A stretch of 64,000 nucleotides of DNA, taken from positions 496,001 through 560,000 of the forward strand of contig NZ_CP076413.1 of NCBI RefSeq assembly GCF_021173085.1, in the 5' to 3' direction. Numbering within the stretch: position 1 is the first letter of the stretch; every line of letters begins with the position of its first letter. This DNA is from Ralstonia wenshanensis. Its GTDB lineage: Bacteria > Pseudomonadota > Gammaproteobacteria > Burkholderiales > Burkholderiaceae. The notes under the pieces are model-generated. The model saw nothing but the letters and a program-made list of their open reading frames with translations. It made no database searches and was not told the origin of the DNA. Of this stretch, positions 26,660 through 33,413 are shown in pieces. The position numbers and the translations under genes are program-made.

Positions 26660-27343
26660 ATGAGGCGCCGCGTCAATCTTCGCGAAATGGTGAATTTTTA
26701 CGACGCAGACAAGGCTGCGCGCCGGCATTCCAGTTCCATCAAAGGGCTCGCCCAGGAGGAAGTCGGCGTGGCTCTCCTAGTCGAATGCTTCCGCAATATG
26801 GGACTATCCGCCCGCGCGTTGGACGCCCGCTGCACCGCGCTTAACGGTGGGGCGTGGCTCGATAAGTGGGTGGCGGTCGACGGGCACGACGGTGTTGTCC
26901 ACTACCAAGTCGAGGTCAAGAGCTGGTCCTTCCATGGCTATGGCGGTGGCAAAGCCCTCCCCGTGAATTGCACACAGGAGGAACTCAGTGAATTCATGCG
27001 CAAGGAATACGAGCGTTACTGGGACGACGAGAGAGGCCGTTTCCGGCAGCCAGGGCTGGATAAAGTGCTTAGGGAGATGAAGACGCAGCACATGGGCGAA
27101 GTACGCCCACTGGCCTGCTTGTGGACTCCCATCCACTGCGACGGCAAGGATGAGCCCCTTTTCTCGGTGGACAACGTCCAGGATGCCCCCTTCGAAAGGG
27201 TCTGGGTATTCTCGGCCTCAGCTTTCGCTCGCAAATACTTGCGCGAAAAGCAAACCGATATCATCGAGCTTGACCTGCCTGACACCACCGCCCGGCTGAC
27301 CTACTTGGACCGCATTTTTCCGCGCGATGCTGACCTAGACTGA
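26660..27343 (+). CDS. Putative PD-(D/E)XK nuclease of unknown system
   Basis: 227 residues from ATG 26660, with GGAG about 10 nt upstream. 'GLAQEEVGVALLVECFRNMGLSARAL' (an early Glu helix), then 'WLDKWVAVDGHDGVVHYQVEVKSWS', gives the D...E-x-K order of a restriction-endonuclease fold, where D and E-V-K would bind metal. The rest has no known domain, apart from a conserved-looking 'CLWTPIH'. No methylase or helicase gene is beside it, so it is an orphan. The gap before it (26343-26659) contains no gene but holds one copy of a 30-bp repeat. The fold call rests on a motif pattern only. Confidence 0.55.
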   Translation: MRRRVNLREMVNFYDADKAARRHSSSIKGLAQEEVGVALLVECFRNMGLSARALDARCTALNGGAWLDKWVAVDGHDGVVHYQVEVKSWSFHGYGGGKALPVNCTQEELSEFMRKEYERYWDDERGRFRQPGLDKVLREMKTQHMGEVRPLACLWTPIHCDGKDEPLFSVDNVQDAPFERVWVFSASAFARKYLREKQTDIIELDLPDTTARLTYLDRIFPRDADLD

Positions 27344-27603
27344 AAGGGTCTGCGTCCGTTGACTAGCATGCGACCGGCGGCAGAGGAATGCAGCCGGTCG
27401 CGGTCAGACCTTCTCAGACGGATATGCACTGCCACCTTGGTTGGTCGCGAAAGCCGGCATGAGTCATGTTCCGACGGTAGTAGCCTAGCTTGCCGAACGC
27501 TCCCTCTACGCTTCGCAGAGGTAGGGCGGCTCAAGTAGAACTTCCTTAAGGCCTTCGCGCAGGCGTTGTGCAAAGCGTCGTCTGTTTGCGATGCCTGCAA
27601 GGC

Positions 27604-27633
27604 TGGTAAGGCCGTATACGCACCCTCGGCCCC
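27604..27633. repeat. 30-bp imperfect direct repeat, copy 2
   Basis: Partner of the copy at 26498-26527: 13 identical leading bases, then 12 of 17. It lies between the nuclease-like gene and the convergent coiled-coil gene. The rest of the 27344-27681 gap has no gene. Confidence 0.5.
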
Positions 27634-27644
27634 TACGCATGGCG

Positions 27645-27672
27645 TTCAAGTGCGACATGTGTCGCACTTGAA
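27645..27672. terminator. 13-bp perfect palindrome between convergent genes
   Basis: TTCAAGTGCGACA-TG-TGTCGCACTTGAA: 13-bp arms around two bases, placed between the stops of the nuclease-like gene and the coiled-coil gene. It has no T-run, so it may be a rho-independent-like stop for both genes only in part; a protein-binding site is an alternative. Confidence 0.4.
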
Positions 27673-27681
27673 CAACCATCT

Positions 27682-28989
27682 CTAAGCGCGTAGTGGTAGG
27701 GGCTCGGCCATCCGAAGCTCGCCGATGCGCCCATCCTCCACCTCGAACACCAGATATGTAGGCGCATCGTGCGCCAAGAGCAAAGCGTCAGATGCTTCAA
27801 CATCCTTCCTTGCCTCGTAGGCTCCGGCGACCAGGTCGTCAGACAGTGCCTGAGCTGCCTCGCGTGTGTTGGTCTTCCGAATGGCCAGCGTAGTGCCCCT
27901 GTTCCACAGAGAGGAGAAGTTTTTGCAATCAAGCTCAACACTTGCTTCAATGGTTTGCAGAAGCGTCTCGACCTCATCAACACTGCGCAGTAATCCCTCC
28001 ATGCGAGCTCGCTTCAGCGCTGGCTCTCCGGGATAGAGCGACAGTACGTACCAAGCCAGGGCACGCGTCTTCAGCGTGAGACGGATGTCCTTCGCGACGT
28101 CTTTGAGCTGTTCGTACTTGGCCACCGTGCCCTTATGGAGGTTCTCGGTACCGAACATCTCCTTGTGCGCAACGGGCTGTCTGCAGAGGCGCATCAGCTC
28201 CTGCTGAAGATGGTGCTGCACCTGAAGCAGCTCACGGTCGCAACTCTCGAGTTCGGTGCGAATTGCGGGTGATAGTTCGCCTTTGCTGATGGTTGAGGCG
28301 GCCAGTTCGAGATATTCGTAAGTTCCCGTGACCTTCGCGCGTCGCTCTTCGTTAAGGAAGTCCGTGATTTCCTGTACGCCCTTGCGAATGTCGTCCAACT
28401 TGGCGGATATATCGGCCAGGTGCTTCTGAGCTACGACGACAGAGGCCACTTGCCAGACAGCAGCAGCATTGACCATCGTCTGCAGGTCATTGGTATCGAA
28501 AAGTTTCGAGTGCTCCGAGATTTTGTTGTCTACGTCCACAGTCCACGCCCGGAACCCGACACCGTCCTTGGCCCGCACGAGGTCACCGTTGATGACGACC
28601 TCCATCAGGCGTTTGCCGCGATGTCCTTCCTCGATAAGCAACGAGGGGATGGCCTGAAGTCCCGCGCTCAGCTTCGCCATCCACATTGAATCCCCAGGCA
28701 AACCCTTCGCTGCGCGATATCGTTCTTCGTCCGAAAGAGGGGCGATGCGAACACCGGGCCGCTGAATATCATCACCAAGCGCAATGGCATGGGGTAACGA
28801 CGGCTTTGCCTCAGGCTGTTGCTTAGTTTGCGGGGCCCGAATCGTGAGCGCATTCGGGTTCGCTTGTATCGCCTCCATCGACATGGAGGCGGTGCTAGCC
28901 CCCTGACGTGCGCGCTCACTAAAGAGCACCAGCCCCCCGCCCGTCAGGACTACGGCGATGCCGAACCACAAGATGTGCTGCATGGTCAC
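27682..28989 (-). CDS. Membrane-anchored coiled-coil protein of unknown function
   Basis: 435 residues from GTG 28989 (GGAG 5 nt upstream; ATG 28983 is an alternative). One N-terminal membrane helix (LWFGIAVVLTGGGLVLF) is followed by a linker. A soluble part then carries a helical region 'ADISAKLDDIRKGVQEITDFLNEERRAKVTGTYEYLELA', which has the heptad look of a coiled coil, and further long helices to the end. No enzyme motif is visible. It is divergent from the XRE/YaaW-like operon across a 327-bp gap with no other gene, and may share a regulator with it. Confidence 0.65.
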   Translation of the reverse strand: MTMQHILWFGIAVVLTGGGLVLFSERARQGASTASMSMEAIQANPNALTIRAPQTKQQPEAKPSLPHAIALGDDIQRPGVRIAPLSDEERYRAAKGLPGDSMWMAKLSAGLQAIPSLLIEEGHRGKRLMEVVINGDLVRAKDGVGFRAWTVDVDNKISEHSKLFDTNDLQTMVNAAAVWQVASVVVAQKHLADISAKLDDIRKGVQEITDFLNEERRAKVTGTYEYLELAASTISKGELSPAIRTELESCDRELLQVQHHLQQELMRLCRQPVAHKEMFGTENLHKGTVAKYEQLKDVAKDIRLTLKTRALAWYVLSLYPGEPALKRARMEGLLRSVDEVETLLQTIEASVELDCKNFSSLWNRGTTLAIRKTNTREAAQALSDDLVAGAYEARKDVEASDALLLAHDAPTYLVFEVEDGRIGELRMAEPLPLRA

Positions 28990-29316
28990 GATTTCTCCTT
29001 GCGCTGCTTTTGGCTATATGGATGCTCGCCAGTGTCGCGAGTGCTTGACACAGGCCAGTCGCATCCCTGGACGGTCGGCAAACTATGCCACGACAAGCTC
29101 ATGCATCACCACGCCGATTCCGAGGGGTTGTCTACGTACATGGACATATGCAGTCCGGTCGAACAGAGAGTTGCGAGGGCTACGGCGCTCGCGCCTGCCC
29201 GATACCACTGGGTTAGGCATTAAGCAACTAATAGGTGTTCATTGCCGCAGACAAGTTGGTTTGGAGCATGCCATCTCTTTCTTCTAGACTGCCAACCAAC
29301 AAGACGGAGGAGTTCA

Positions 29317-29946
29317 GTGAAAGAAGAAATAGAAGAAAACACCATCTTCCGCGACGTCTCGCGGTGTTTCGTGGAGGCTTTGCGGCGCAGCATGAGGGTT
29401 GCGTCTGAAGATGAGGGCGGAGCATTAGATGCACTGTCGCAAACGGAGCTCGCCGAGCGGGCCGGGATGGGCAGGTCGACTTTGGCCAAATACCTTGGTG
29501 GCCGCTACGACGAGACATCGGCGAATCCCGACTTAGACATCATCTGCCGACTCGCGGACGCAGTCGGGGTCCCACCGGCAATCTTGCTGATGCGTCCTCA
29601 GGACTGGGCCAGCCTCGGGAGCGGGATGCTGACGTTTCAGCAGGCCATGGGGGACTCTACATTCACTGCGTTGGCTGCGGAACTTCAAGGGATGGACTCG
29701 ACAACGTCTCAGCGGGTGGCGGAGGCCGCCTTACGCATCGGGCGGCTGCTCAAGACCGTTGAAGACGAACGGGACCCCAAGGTTTCCCAAGAGGTAAGGG
29801 ATTTCCGGTACGCCACAAAGAAATCAATTTCAACGACCGCAGCATCGATTCCATTCCGAATCGACGGCGTCACCACCTCTCATTTACCTGCGCTGCTGAC
29901 TATCTGCAGCATTCTCGGAACTACCAACGCTAGGACAGCCCAATGA
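29317..29946 (+). CDS. XRE-family transcriptional regulator
   Basis: 209 residues from GTG 29317, preceded by GGAGG; the frame opens at 29242 without a ribosome site. Residues about 40-90 are a helix-turn-helix ('LSQTELAERAGMGRSTLAKYLGGRYDETSANPDLDIICRLADAVGVPPAILL'). The C-terminal 110 residues are helical and unrecognised ('AALRIGRLLKTVEDERDPKVSQEVRDFRY'). It overlaps the YaaW-like gene by 4 bp (ATGA). It probably controls its own operon and perhaps the divergent coiled-coil gene. Confidence 0.8.
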   Translation: MKEEIEENTIFRDVSRCFVEALRRSMRVASEDEGGALDALSQTELAERAGMGRSTLAKYLGGRYDETSANPDLDIICRLADAVGVPPAILLMRPQDWASLGSGMLTFQQAMGDSTFTALAAELQGMDSTTSQRVAEAALRIGRLLKTVEDERDPKVSQEVRDFRYATKKSISTTAASIPFRIDGVTTSHLPALLTICSILGTTNARTAQ

Positions 29947-30827
29947 GCGACGACTTCATCAAGAACCCAGGCAGCCTCTCGCAGCTACTCACCCAGGCAG
30001 ATATCGCAGACCTGGACATTCTTGTCGACTACATCACTGACAGTGGCAAGGGCCGCATCTCCTTGAATAATGATGTCTGCGCAAGACTCGTCAAATGCAA
30101 GGAGCGTAAGGCATACACAGAGTCCGACCGGCATCTCATCTCTCAGGAAATTCGCGCGTTCGGTGGCAACACGCTTACCAATGCGTACCGCGATGTTCGC
30201 AGCAGCATCCCTTTCGGCTCGCTGCTGGACAAGGTTCTTCCGGACATGGACGAGACCATCGCTTATGACGAAGTCGTGAAGGACGTCGCATCGCACCTGA
30301 AGGCCCCGTTCGATAAGAACGACGACATTCTGGTGGTCGAGAACGGTATCCTCCGCAAGATTCTCCGGGACTCCTTCGAGAAGATGTCCTCGGAGGAGCG
30401 GGCTGCCGTGTTGAAAGAACTGAATGTGTCCGACCTCGCGATGCTCGGACCTGCCGCTGGTGCCGCGCTCATCGCGGCAGGCCGCATGGGTGGCTTCGCC
30501 ACCTACAAGCTCGCACTCGTCGTGGCCAACGCCGTATCAAAAGCACTGCTTGGTCGCGGGCTTCCCCTTGTCGTGAATGCGACGGTCGCGCGCACCGTGG
30601 GCGTGCTGCTCGGCCCCATTGGTTGGGCCGTCACTGGTATATGGACGCTTGCGGACATGGCAAGCCCGGCCTATCGGGTCACTGTGCCGTGCGTCATCCA
30701 AATCGCCTACATGCGCCAGAAGGCCATTGTAGAGGCTCAATCTAAGGCCTGCCCTGCCTGTGGTGCGCGGAACGAGCGCGCGGCTCGGTTCTGTGCTGAT
30801 TGCGGGCAAGCGTTTCAAGGAGCGTGA
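29943..30827 (+). CDS. YaaW-like (DUF3944/UPF0174) protein with C-terminal zinc ribbon
   Basis: 294 residues. The order of blocks follows E. coli YaaW: an N-terminal DUF3944-like segment ('LLTQADIADLDILVDYITDSGKGRISLNNDV'), 'ISQEIRAFGGNTLTNAYR', a helical middle, then hydrophobic helices ('LGPAAGAALIAAGRMGGF', 'TVGVLLGPIGWAVTGIWTLAD') and the closing 'SPAYRVTVPCVIQIAYMRQ'. Unlike YaaW it adds a zinc ribbon 'CPACGARNERAARFCADCG' at the end. The biochemical role of YaaW is unknown. It is the core of an operon with an XRE regulator, a 41-residue membrane peptide and another unknown gene. Confidence 0.75.
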   Translation: MSDDFIKNPGSLSQLLTQADIADLDILVDYITDSGKGRISLNNDVCARLVKCKERKAYTESDRHLISQEIRAFGGNTLTNAYRDVRSSIPFGSLLDKVLPDMDETIAYDEVVKDVASHLKAPFDKNDDILVVENGILRKILRDSFEKMSSEERAAVLKELNVSDLAMLGPAAGAALIAAGRMGGFATYKLALVVANAVSKALLGRGLPLVVNATVARTVGVLLGPIGWAVTGIWTLADMASPAYRVTVPCVIQIAYMRQKAIVEAQSKACPACGARNERAARFCADCGQAFQGA

Positions 30828-30828
30828 T

Positions 30829-30954
30829 ATGTTTCCTGGCCCGATGGAATACCTCAAGTCGCATGTCGTAGCCTTTGTGGCGGGCGCCGTGACTGTTATC
30901 GTCGCGAATGCGTACGTCAGATTCGCGACGAGGCCGAATGTTTGCGCCGACTAA
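30829..30954 (+). CDS. 41-residue single-span membrane peptide
   Basis: ATG 30829 has AAGGAG at 30817-30822 and starts 1 nt after the YaaW-like stop, so it is very probably translated. The peptide (MFPGPMEYLKSHVVAFVAGA, then VTVIVANAYVRFATRP) has one predicted membrane helix and a short tail. Small membrane peptides like this often act as toxins, sensors or assembly factors. Nothing here decides which. Confidence 0.65.
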   Translation: MFPGPMEYLKSHVVAFVAGAVTVIVANAYVRFATRPNVCAD

Positions 30955-31092
30955 ACGGGTCTATCACGCGACCCGCTGCGGCGCTGTCAGTGCGTCGACC
31001 AAGCTGGCCGTTACAACGGCTGTCCCCCTTACGGATGCGCCTTGGGTAGGCTGGGGCAAATCGGTCACCAAGCTGTGGTGGGGCAAGACACG

Positions 31093-31584
31093 ATGGTCGG
31101 TGGGCTAACGCCTGGGAACGCCTTGGGTCGTTTGTGCAGATTCGTTCCGTCGGAGCAGGTGCTGCTGCTCTCCGAGGCGTTTGAGCCGGTGCTGCGGACG
31201 CTCGCGCTGCAGTCTCCGGAGGTCCTGATTGTAGATAGTGCTGATGGCCAATCATGTGTAACCGCTCTTGGGTGGACGGCGGTACTTGATGATGGTGTGG
31301 CGCACAATCTATGTGTCCCAGCGCATTCGCTGAGCACCATCCTCAACGGCGGAGCGTGGAGTGACAATGCGACGCTGTTCGTGCACGTCATCCACATTGC
31401 GGGCGGCAGTGTTGCATTTGGCGGATTCGAGTTGGATGAGTTCGACGTGGAGGACATCCAATTTGCGACGATTTGTGCGCAATCCCGCCCGGCCGCCACC
31501 TGTGCGCCGTGGGAGGCCGTGTCACAGCGCTCTCCATCAGAAAAGGCCCTGACGCTAGTCGATGTGTATATCACCAACGCGTAG
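31093..31584 (+). CDS. Hypothetical protein at the end of the YaaW-like operon
   Basis: 163 residues from ATG 31093; the frame opens at a TTG at 31042. A conserved-looking core ('VPSEQVLLLSEAFEPVLRTLALQSPEVLIVDSADGQSCVTALGWTAVLDDGVAHNL') suggests a compact alpha/beta domain; 'FVHVIHIAGGSVAFGGFELDEFDVED' follows. No family recognised. The start is uncertain, and the 138-nt gap after the small membrane peptide leaves open whether it belongs to the same transcript. Confidence 0.5.
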   Translation: MVGGLTPGNALGRLCRFVPSEQVLLLSEAFEPVLRTLALQSPEVLIVDSADGQSCVTALGWTAVLDDGVAHNLCVPAHSLSTILNGGAWSDNATLFVHVIHIAGGSVAFGGFELDEFDVEDIQFATICAQSRPAATCAPWEAVSQRSPSEKALTLVDVYITNA

Positions 31585-31677
31585 GCCCCACACGTGGCCA
31601 GGGTTGATGGTGTTTCTCCAGGCCGACATTCGTGCCGGTTATTCAGCGCGATTGATTGACTGGAATCGCCTGGTTTT

Positions 31678-31716
31678 CCGGTGGCACCATTGTCCCCGAC
31701 ACACCGGTGCTTTTTT
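31678..31716 (+). terminator. Probable terminator ahead of the BREX operon
   Basis: CCGGTG (31678) pairs with CACCGG (31702), followed after TGC by six T (31711-31716). The loop is long (18 nt) and an alternative GCACC/GGTGC pairing exists, so the fold is not certain. It would insulate the BREX operon from the upstream locus. Confidence 0.5.
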
Positions 31717-31790
31717 GTTCCAGGCTTGATGGTCGCGGATAGCTTGGCGAGAGTTCCTCATGTCGGCTATCAAACTTGTGCTACGGTAAA

Positions 31791-31811
31791 CTAGCGTTTT
31801 GCTAGCGTTTT
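31791..31811. promoter_or_regulatory. Tandem direct repeats before the RHH-brx operon, candidate operator
   Basis: CTAGCGTTTT occurs at 31791-31800 and again at 31802-31811, an 11-bp period, and the pair also contains CTAGC-GTTTT-GCTAG as an inverted repeat. They lie 20-40 nt before the ATG of a ribbon-helix-helix gene; such proteins typically bind short tandem repeats at their own promoter. Confidence 0.6.
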
Positions 31812-31830
31812 ACTTACAAGGGATACCACC

Positions 31831-32043
31831 ATGCCGGTTGGCAAGTCGGAGGTTGTCAGCGTACGGGTGGAGCCGCCAATTAAGGCGGCATTGCAGTCCG
31901 CCGCTGAACGGGAAATGCGAAGTGTCGCTAACATGGTCGAGGTGATGGTGGTGGCCTATTGCCGAGCCCAAGGCTACCCGCTGCCTGGCGTTCCTGACGA
32001 TACCCTGGCTAACTCGATTTCACAGCGCCTACAACGTGACTGA
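31831..32043 (+). CDS. Ribbon-helix-helix (Arc/CopG-like) protein, probable BREX operon regulator
   Basis: 70 residues; AAGGGA lies 8-13 nt before ATG. 'SEVVSVRVEPPIKAALQSAAEREMRSVANMVEVMVVAYCRAQG' is an RHH fold: a short strand for operator contact, then two helices. It overlaps the start of brxA by 8 bp. Many BREX clusters carry a WYL-domain BrxR at this place; none is present here, so this RHH protein is the obvious candidate for that role, acting on the tandem repeats upstream. Confidence 0.75.
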   Translation: MPVGKSEVVSVRVEPPIKAALQSAAEREMRSVANMVEVMVVAYCRAQGYPLPGVPDDTLANSISQRLQRD

Positions 32044-32836
32044 GCACCGAGATACGCTCCTTGCCCAGTTGGGTTTCCGGTTTGGCATGAACGGTCCACA
32101 CGCTGCTAGAACCATGATGCTCGACGACCTACGCGCCTTGCTGGCACACACACCGGTTGATGCCAAGCGCTCGGAGTACGTTACGGCTGTCGTGACCGAG
32201 AACGTGCTTGGCAAACCAACGAAAAGCGCGCGAGAGCTCGCCTTGCGGCACCTTGCGACCCTATATGGTTTAGACCCGGCCAATGCCATTTTTCGACTGC
32301 TACGCAGGCTTTGGCCACTGGAAGAGTCCGCCCAACCCCTTCTCGCACTGTCCGTAGCGCTTGCACGAGACCCACTCTTGAGAGGTTCCCAAGAATTCTT
32401 CCTGGCTCAACCGCTCGGGGCAGTCGTGGCGCGTGAGTCGGTTGAGGCGCTTCTCGATTCCACATATCCGAATCGCTTTAGCCCGGCCTCGTTGAAGTCT
32501 TTTGCGCAGAATGTGGCGGGGAGCTGGACGGCAGCCGGTGTTCTTTCCGGCCGCGTGCGGAAAGCTCGAGCGACCCCGAGAGCGACGCCCGAAGTCGTCA
32601 CGATGGTTCTGTTCCTCGGTTACCTTGAGGGCCGAACCGGCCAACGACTATTTTCGTCTGCGTGGGTGGACCTGCTTGGCGTCTCAGTTGACGAACTCGA
32701 AGCACTTACGACCTCCGCCTCTAATCGGGGGCTGCTTACCTTCATGAACGCTGGCGGTGTAAAGGAAATTCGTTTCCCGGGCTACCTAACCCTCGAAGAA
32801 GAACAGATTCGACAGGAGGCTGCACATGTCCTCTAA
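32036..32836 (+). CDS. brxA: BREX protein BrxA (DUF1819)
   Basis: 266 residues from GTG 32036, overlapping the RHH gene. Length and content ('GLDPANAIFRLLRRLWPLEESAQPLLALSVALARDPLLR...', 'TPEVVTMVLFLGYLEGRTGQRLFSSAWVDLLGV') agree with DUF1819 BrxA, a DNA-binding helical protein. BrxA is needed in some but not all BREX systems. First core gene of an operon in the standard order brxA-brxB-brxC-pglX-pglZ-brxL, with trlF inserted. The start could also be an inner codon, as the ribosome site is weak. Confidence 0.85.
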   Translation: MTEHRDTLLAQLGFRFGMNGPHAARTMMLDDLRALLAHTPVDAKRSEYVTAVVTENVLGKPTKSARELALRHLATLYGLDPANAIFRLLRRLWPLEESAQPLLALSVALARDPLLRGSQEFFLAQPLGAVVARESVEALLDSTYPNRFSPASLKSFAQNVAGSWTAAGVLSGRVRKARATPRATPEVVTMVLFLGYLEGRTGQRLFSSAWVDLLGVSVDELEALTTSASNRGLLTFMNAGGVKEIRFPGYLTLEEEQIRQEAAHVL

Positions 32837-33389
32837 GGTCGCCAAGCTGGTGTTGTCCTATCGACAGCATCTCACCGTGCCGTGGCAAGCCGGTCTCGCG
32901 GCCATTCAGCGGGTCATCTTCGCGGTTTACGATAAGGCTGACGAGTTGCGCCTACGTGCCAATATTGAAGAGTTCGCATTGGCCACCCAGCAGGCGGGAA
33001 AACGGTGGCTGTTACTGGACGTGACAAATGCCTTCCCTGACTGGATGGCGGCCCAGGAATATCGCGACGCCTACTTCGAATGCCCAGAAGACCTCGCTGG
33101 CTACCAGGCTGGCGAACTGACGGAGTTCGTGGCTGACCTCACTGCCCAGCTTAAACAACGCATTTCAACGGAGAGCGGGCCCGAGACCGTGGTCGCGCTG
33201 GTGGGGGTTGGCGCTTTGTTTGGGTTGGCCCGGGTTTCGTCGATTGTGGAAGGTATCAAGGAGGCTGCTAAAGGACGCCTGCTGGTGTTTTTCCCCGGCG
33301 AATACCACCCCGAAAACCATACCTATCGTCTTCTAGACGCACGCGACGGCTGGAATTATCTGGCTGTACCTCTGCTGGCCAAGGACTGA
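32826..33389 (+). CDS. brxB: BREX protein BrxB (DUF1788)
   Basis: 187 residues, overlapping brxA by 11 bp. The sequence fits DUF1788 BrxB: 'RWLLLDVTNAFPDWMAAQEYRDAYFECPEDL', 'VVALVGVGALFGLARVSSIVEGIKEAAKGRLLVFFPGEYHPENHTYRLLDARDGWNYLAVPL'. The last block is the family signature. BrxB is a small protein of the BREX complex with no known enzyme activity. Placement and length are normal. Confidence 0.9.
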   Translation: MSSKVAKLVLSYRQHLTVPWQAGLAAIQRVIFAVYDKADELRLRANIEEFALATQQAGKRWLLLDVTNAFPDWMAAQEYRDAYFECPEDLAGYQAGELTEFVADLTAQLKQRISTESGPETVVALVGVGALFGLARVSSIVEGIKEAAKGRLLVFFPGEYHPENHTYRLLDARDGWNYLAVPLLAKD

Positions 33390-33413
33390 CCTCCGCAATT
33401 AAGAACAAAAGCT

